Positions 61,483 through 64,000 of a stretch of 64,000 bases of DNA are shown piece after piece. Made by a program: the position numbers and the translations under genes. How positions within the stretch are numbered: the stretch's first letter is position 1; each line of letters opens with the position of its first letter. The stretch is from Sarcocystis neurona. Taxonomy: Eukaryota; Apicomplexa; Conoidasida; Eucoccidiorida; Sarcocystidae. The stretch is taken from the NCBI GenBank assembly GCA_000727475.1, contig KL647288.1:7281414-7345413 (forward strand). The letters are read 5' to 3'. The notes under the pieces were generated by a model, which saw nothing but the letters and a program-made list of their open reading frames with translations, did not search any database and was not told the DNA's origin.

Positions 61483-62958
61483 CTCATTTTTGAGTCGAAG
61501 ACTCTGAATATTTTCCAGGAGCATGTCGCGAGTGAGGCCGTACACATCCATCTCGTGCAGCGTCTGCTCAATTGCCTTCTCCTTAGACGCCGCAGCTGCT
61601 GCTGCTGTTTCTTCTCCTCTCCCTCCCTGCTGCTGCTTCTTCTGCTGCGCTACCAGAGGTGCCACACACTGCAACACCCCACATGACAGCAGCAGCATCG
61701 GCGCTACGACGTCGCCGCAGGTGAAAACGGCGCGGACCACGCAGCAGGCGTCTCAAGAGTAACAGCAGCAGCAGCAGCGAAGAAAGACGGAAGTTTGTGC
61801 TCCCGTTAACAAACAGCAATCCAGAGTCGCAGGCGGTATGTTGCACACGTGCAGCAGCAGGAGCAAGCGGAGGACGAGCAGCAGCAGCAGCAGCAGGGAG
61901 AGGACGCGGCGGGTTGCAGCAGGAGGGGCAACAGCAGCAGCGGCAACAGCATGACATTACAGCAGCAGCAGAGGCAGGGGGGGTAGGAGAGGGGAGGGGC
62001 AGGAAGGAGAAAGAGTTTCCTCGTAGAGCAGCAGCAACAGAAAAGCAGAAGGAAGAGGACGAGGAGAAGCAGCAGCAAGAGAAAATCTGCAGCAGCAGAA
62101 CAGCAAGGAGGGCCAAAGCAGCGCGCAGCAGCAGGACCGACAGCAACACAGTGGACAGCAGGACGAACTAAAGCAGAGAAACGTTAAACCGCCACGTACA
62201 CCGGCACCAGCAGCAACTGCAGGCAGATGTACGAAAAACTTTATACGCTGTGTCCGAAATCCCAGCAGGACATACGCCCCGCGACGATCGAGTCCCACAC
62301 ATACCTACAAGGCCGTTAGCAAGGAGGAGGAGGAGGTGAGTACAAAGCCACGCCCACGCTTACGCATGTGATCCGTACGCAGCTGTATACACATACGTGT
62401 GTGCCCTCAAAGAGATGTATAGAAGACTTCTACGAATCGACACACATGTCCACACACATAGAGACAGAGGGAGACGGAGAAATAGAAACAGAGAGACGGA
62501 GACACCGAGGGAGAAGTGAATGCTGTCAGTGGACAGTTGGTTAAGTAGATCGAAGACAAGGACGAAATTCACGAAGAACAGCAGCAAGGAAAACACACAC
62601 GCACACACGAAGGTCGTCAAGAAGTGAGAAGGCAGGAAAATAGGCAGATAGTCGCAGAAAGGGACAGCGAGGGCGACACACACATGCCGAAGCGTAGGCA
62701 CACACACATATACACATAAACGCCTATATGTAGGTAGATATGGATATTCACGTTTGTGTGTGGACGTACTCTTTGATATAGGGCATCGAGGTAGCCAGTG
62801 AGCTTCAGGCCGCTGGTGCTGCTGCAGCAGGAAGGTCTGCGCATGAGCAGCAGCAGCAGCTCGGTGAACAGCCGCTTGTGTTTTGTCTGCGTGCTATTCC
62901 TACCCAGCCAGGAAGGAAACTGCACTCTCCCCACAGATGCTGCAGGCAGCTGCTGCAC
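61483..62958 (-). CDS. RFC1: Replication factor C subunit 1, C-terminal part (two exons; gene runs off the right edge)
   Basis: Exon 62958-62770 encodes 63 residues, including VQFPSWLGRNST, TKHKRLFTELLLLLMRR and TGYLDALYQR. Exon 61668-61483 encodes 62 residues starting CVAPLVAQ, then a Gln/Gly/Ala low-complexity stretch, then KEKAIEQTLHEMDVYGLTRD and ENIQSL. Splicing (donor GTACGT after 62770, acceptor GTGTTGCAG before 61668, phase 0) gives YLDALYQR-CVAPLVAQ, which lines up without gaps with the RFC1 block having FPSWLGK..S near its start and a MD.Y.L..EDF motif near its end. RFC1 is the large subunit of the nuclear clamp loader that places PCNA on DNA. The BRCT and AAA+ domains must lie upstream, beyond position 64000. 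The second exon has a GTGCCA donor at 61482. Later exons are only candidates. Confidence 0.75.
61669..62769 (-). other. RFC1 intron with triplet-repeat tract
   Basis: It is 1101 nt, phase 0. Between about 61740 and 62160 the + strand is CAG-rich, meaning CTG-rich on the sense (-) strand, close to the acceptor. The remainder is GA/CA-rich. Long ORFs here, such as 61583-62149 (-) rich in Leu/Ser/Cys and 61797-62171 (+), are repeat artefacts. Confidence 0.7.
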
Positions 62959-63059
62959 CTGCAGCCTCACGCAGCAGCAACATACACATATACCTATACA
63001 CAAACATACAGACATACAGGTACACATATACATACACATACGTACATATACACGCACAC

Positions 63060-63990
63060 GTAAGTATATACGGTCTCAATCATATAAGAAGTAGGTGCAC
63101 CAACGTGGCTCCCCCCACGTCCTCCTCCACATCTATATATAGAGACGCCCATACACATATACATATACAGAGACACATACGTACATGTACATTACACCAG
63201 TCATATACCACGTAGATGCGTCAACGTGGCTCCCCCCACGTCCCTCTCTACGTTTATATACATATCCATACACACAAACATACACATATACATATACAGA
63301 CACAGACACATATACAGACATATGTACATATATATGTAGGTACTACGTAGGTGCAACAACGTGGCTCCTCTACATGTACCACGTAATATACGTGTATGCA
63401 CAACAGTAACGACCCCCCCTCTCTATCAGTCACGAATGACGTAAGTGCGTCTGCGAGGCTGCAGCCACCTCTGTATCAGTCACACACTCTCTCTACTATA
63501 TATATATATGTATATACACATGCATATATATGGGTGTACCTCCCACGGCGCTACCCCCACGTCTATATCGACCATACACGACCTATATGCATCTACGGGG
63601 AGATCCCCAGTTCTTTATCAGCCATGTATTTATATATACATGCGTATGTGTGCCTACCCCCACCTCTACATCACTCACCTACTACGTAGACGCACCACGG
63701 GCCTCCCCCCCACGTCTATATCAGTCACATATATATATATATATGCACAGGGATGCAGACCCCCCGTCTACGTCAGTCACATACTACGTAGGTGCACCTA
63801 CGGGCCTCCCCCCACGTCTATATCAGTCGCACAAAACGTAAATATATCTACAAGTCTCCCCCCACGTCTATATCAGTCAAATATTACATATATATGTGTG
63901 TTCCTACCCCGACGTCTGTATTAGTCACATACTACGTAGACGCACCTATGAGGCTCCCCCCACGTCTGTATCAGTCATATCCTATATATG
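63060..63990. repeat. Minisatellite with core CCCCCCACGTCTATATCAGTCA
   Basis: The core, or close variants, appears near 63112, 63232, 63550, 63705, 63806, 63856, 63904 and 63955, usually followed by CATACTACGTAGGTGCACCTACG-like sequence. Spacing tightens to 48-50 bp at the right end and is looser on the left, where TA/CA runs separate the copies. The array reaches the window edge and would lie in an RFC1 intron if the next upstream exon is beyond 64000. Confidence 0.85.
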
Positions 63991-64000
63991 CGTGTGTGTG

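Noticed and set aside
1..64000. Telomere-like TTTAGGG/AAACCCT arrays, tRNA or rRNA genes, retroelement or viral genes
   Set aside because: Looked for by eye on both strands; no heptamer array, no tRNA-like conserved arms, no rRNA sequence and no reverse transcriptase or integrase motif was noticed. Short tRNAs could still have been missed.

Overview
The window looks like nuclear DNA of a coccidian apicomplexan, most likely Eimeria or a close relative such as Cyclospora. Conserved eukaryotic genes are interrupted by several introns. Their proteins carry long Gln, Ala and Ser runs encoded by CAG repeats, which is a known Eimeria trait. The DNA between and inside the genes is dominated by TA, TG/CA, GAA and CTG microsatellites and short tandem duplications. 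I found no bacterial-style operons, no recognisable mobile elements, no CRISPR array and no telomere-like heptamer arrays. One N gap (53401-53954) interrupts the assembly.

Layout, left to right. A small + strand gene for 60S ribosomal protein L38 lies at 1951-2211. A two-exon - strand gene (11291 down to 6904) encodes a secreted protein with two identical-architecture 16-cysteine domains. A six-exon + strand gene (18616-26429) encodes an RNase PH-like exosome subunit, best read as MTR3. About 13 kb of gene-poor repeat DNA follows (26430-39656). A five-exon + strand delta-tubulin gene (39657-48756) predicts about 969 residues, twice the usual size. Another gene-poor stretch (48757-56941) contains the gap. 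On the - strand, two secure exons (62770-62958 and 61483-61668) encode the C-terminal part of replication factor C subunit 1. Its 5' part lies beyond the right edge, and its last exons may reach down to 56942.

The genes do not form a pathway. They cover translation (eL38), RNA decay (exosome), DNA replication (RFC1), basal bodies and flagella (delta-tubulin, fitting flagellated microgametes) and a probably extracellular structural protein (the Cys-repeat gene, perhaps oocyst or cyst wall). Exon joins were worked out by hand from reading frame, GT..AG sites and remembered family motifs; no alignment was run.

The points most worth following up are: (1) the exact C-x10/x11/x8 cysteine rule, held over 30 of 30 spacings in two exon-encoded domains; (2) the strand polarity of the triplet repeats, mostly CAG on the sense strand in exons and CTG in introns, including a 417-nt AG-free CTG tract before an acceptor; (3) the greatly expanded delta-tubulin, whose GGTGSG nucleotide loop is split by an intron.
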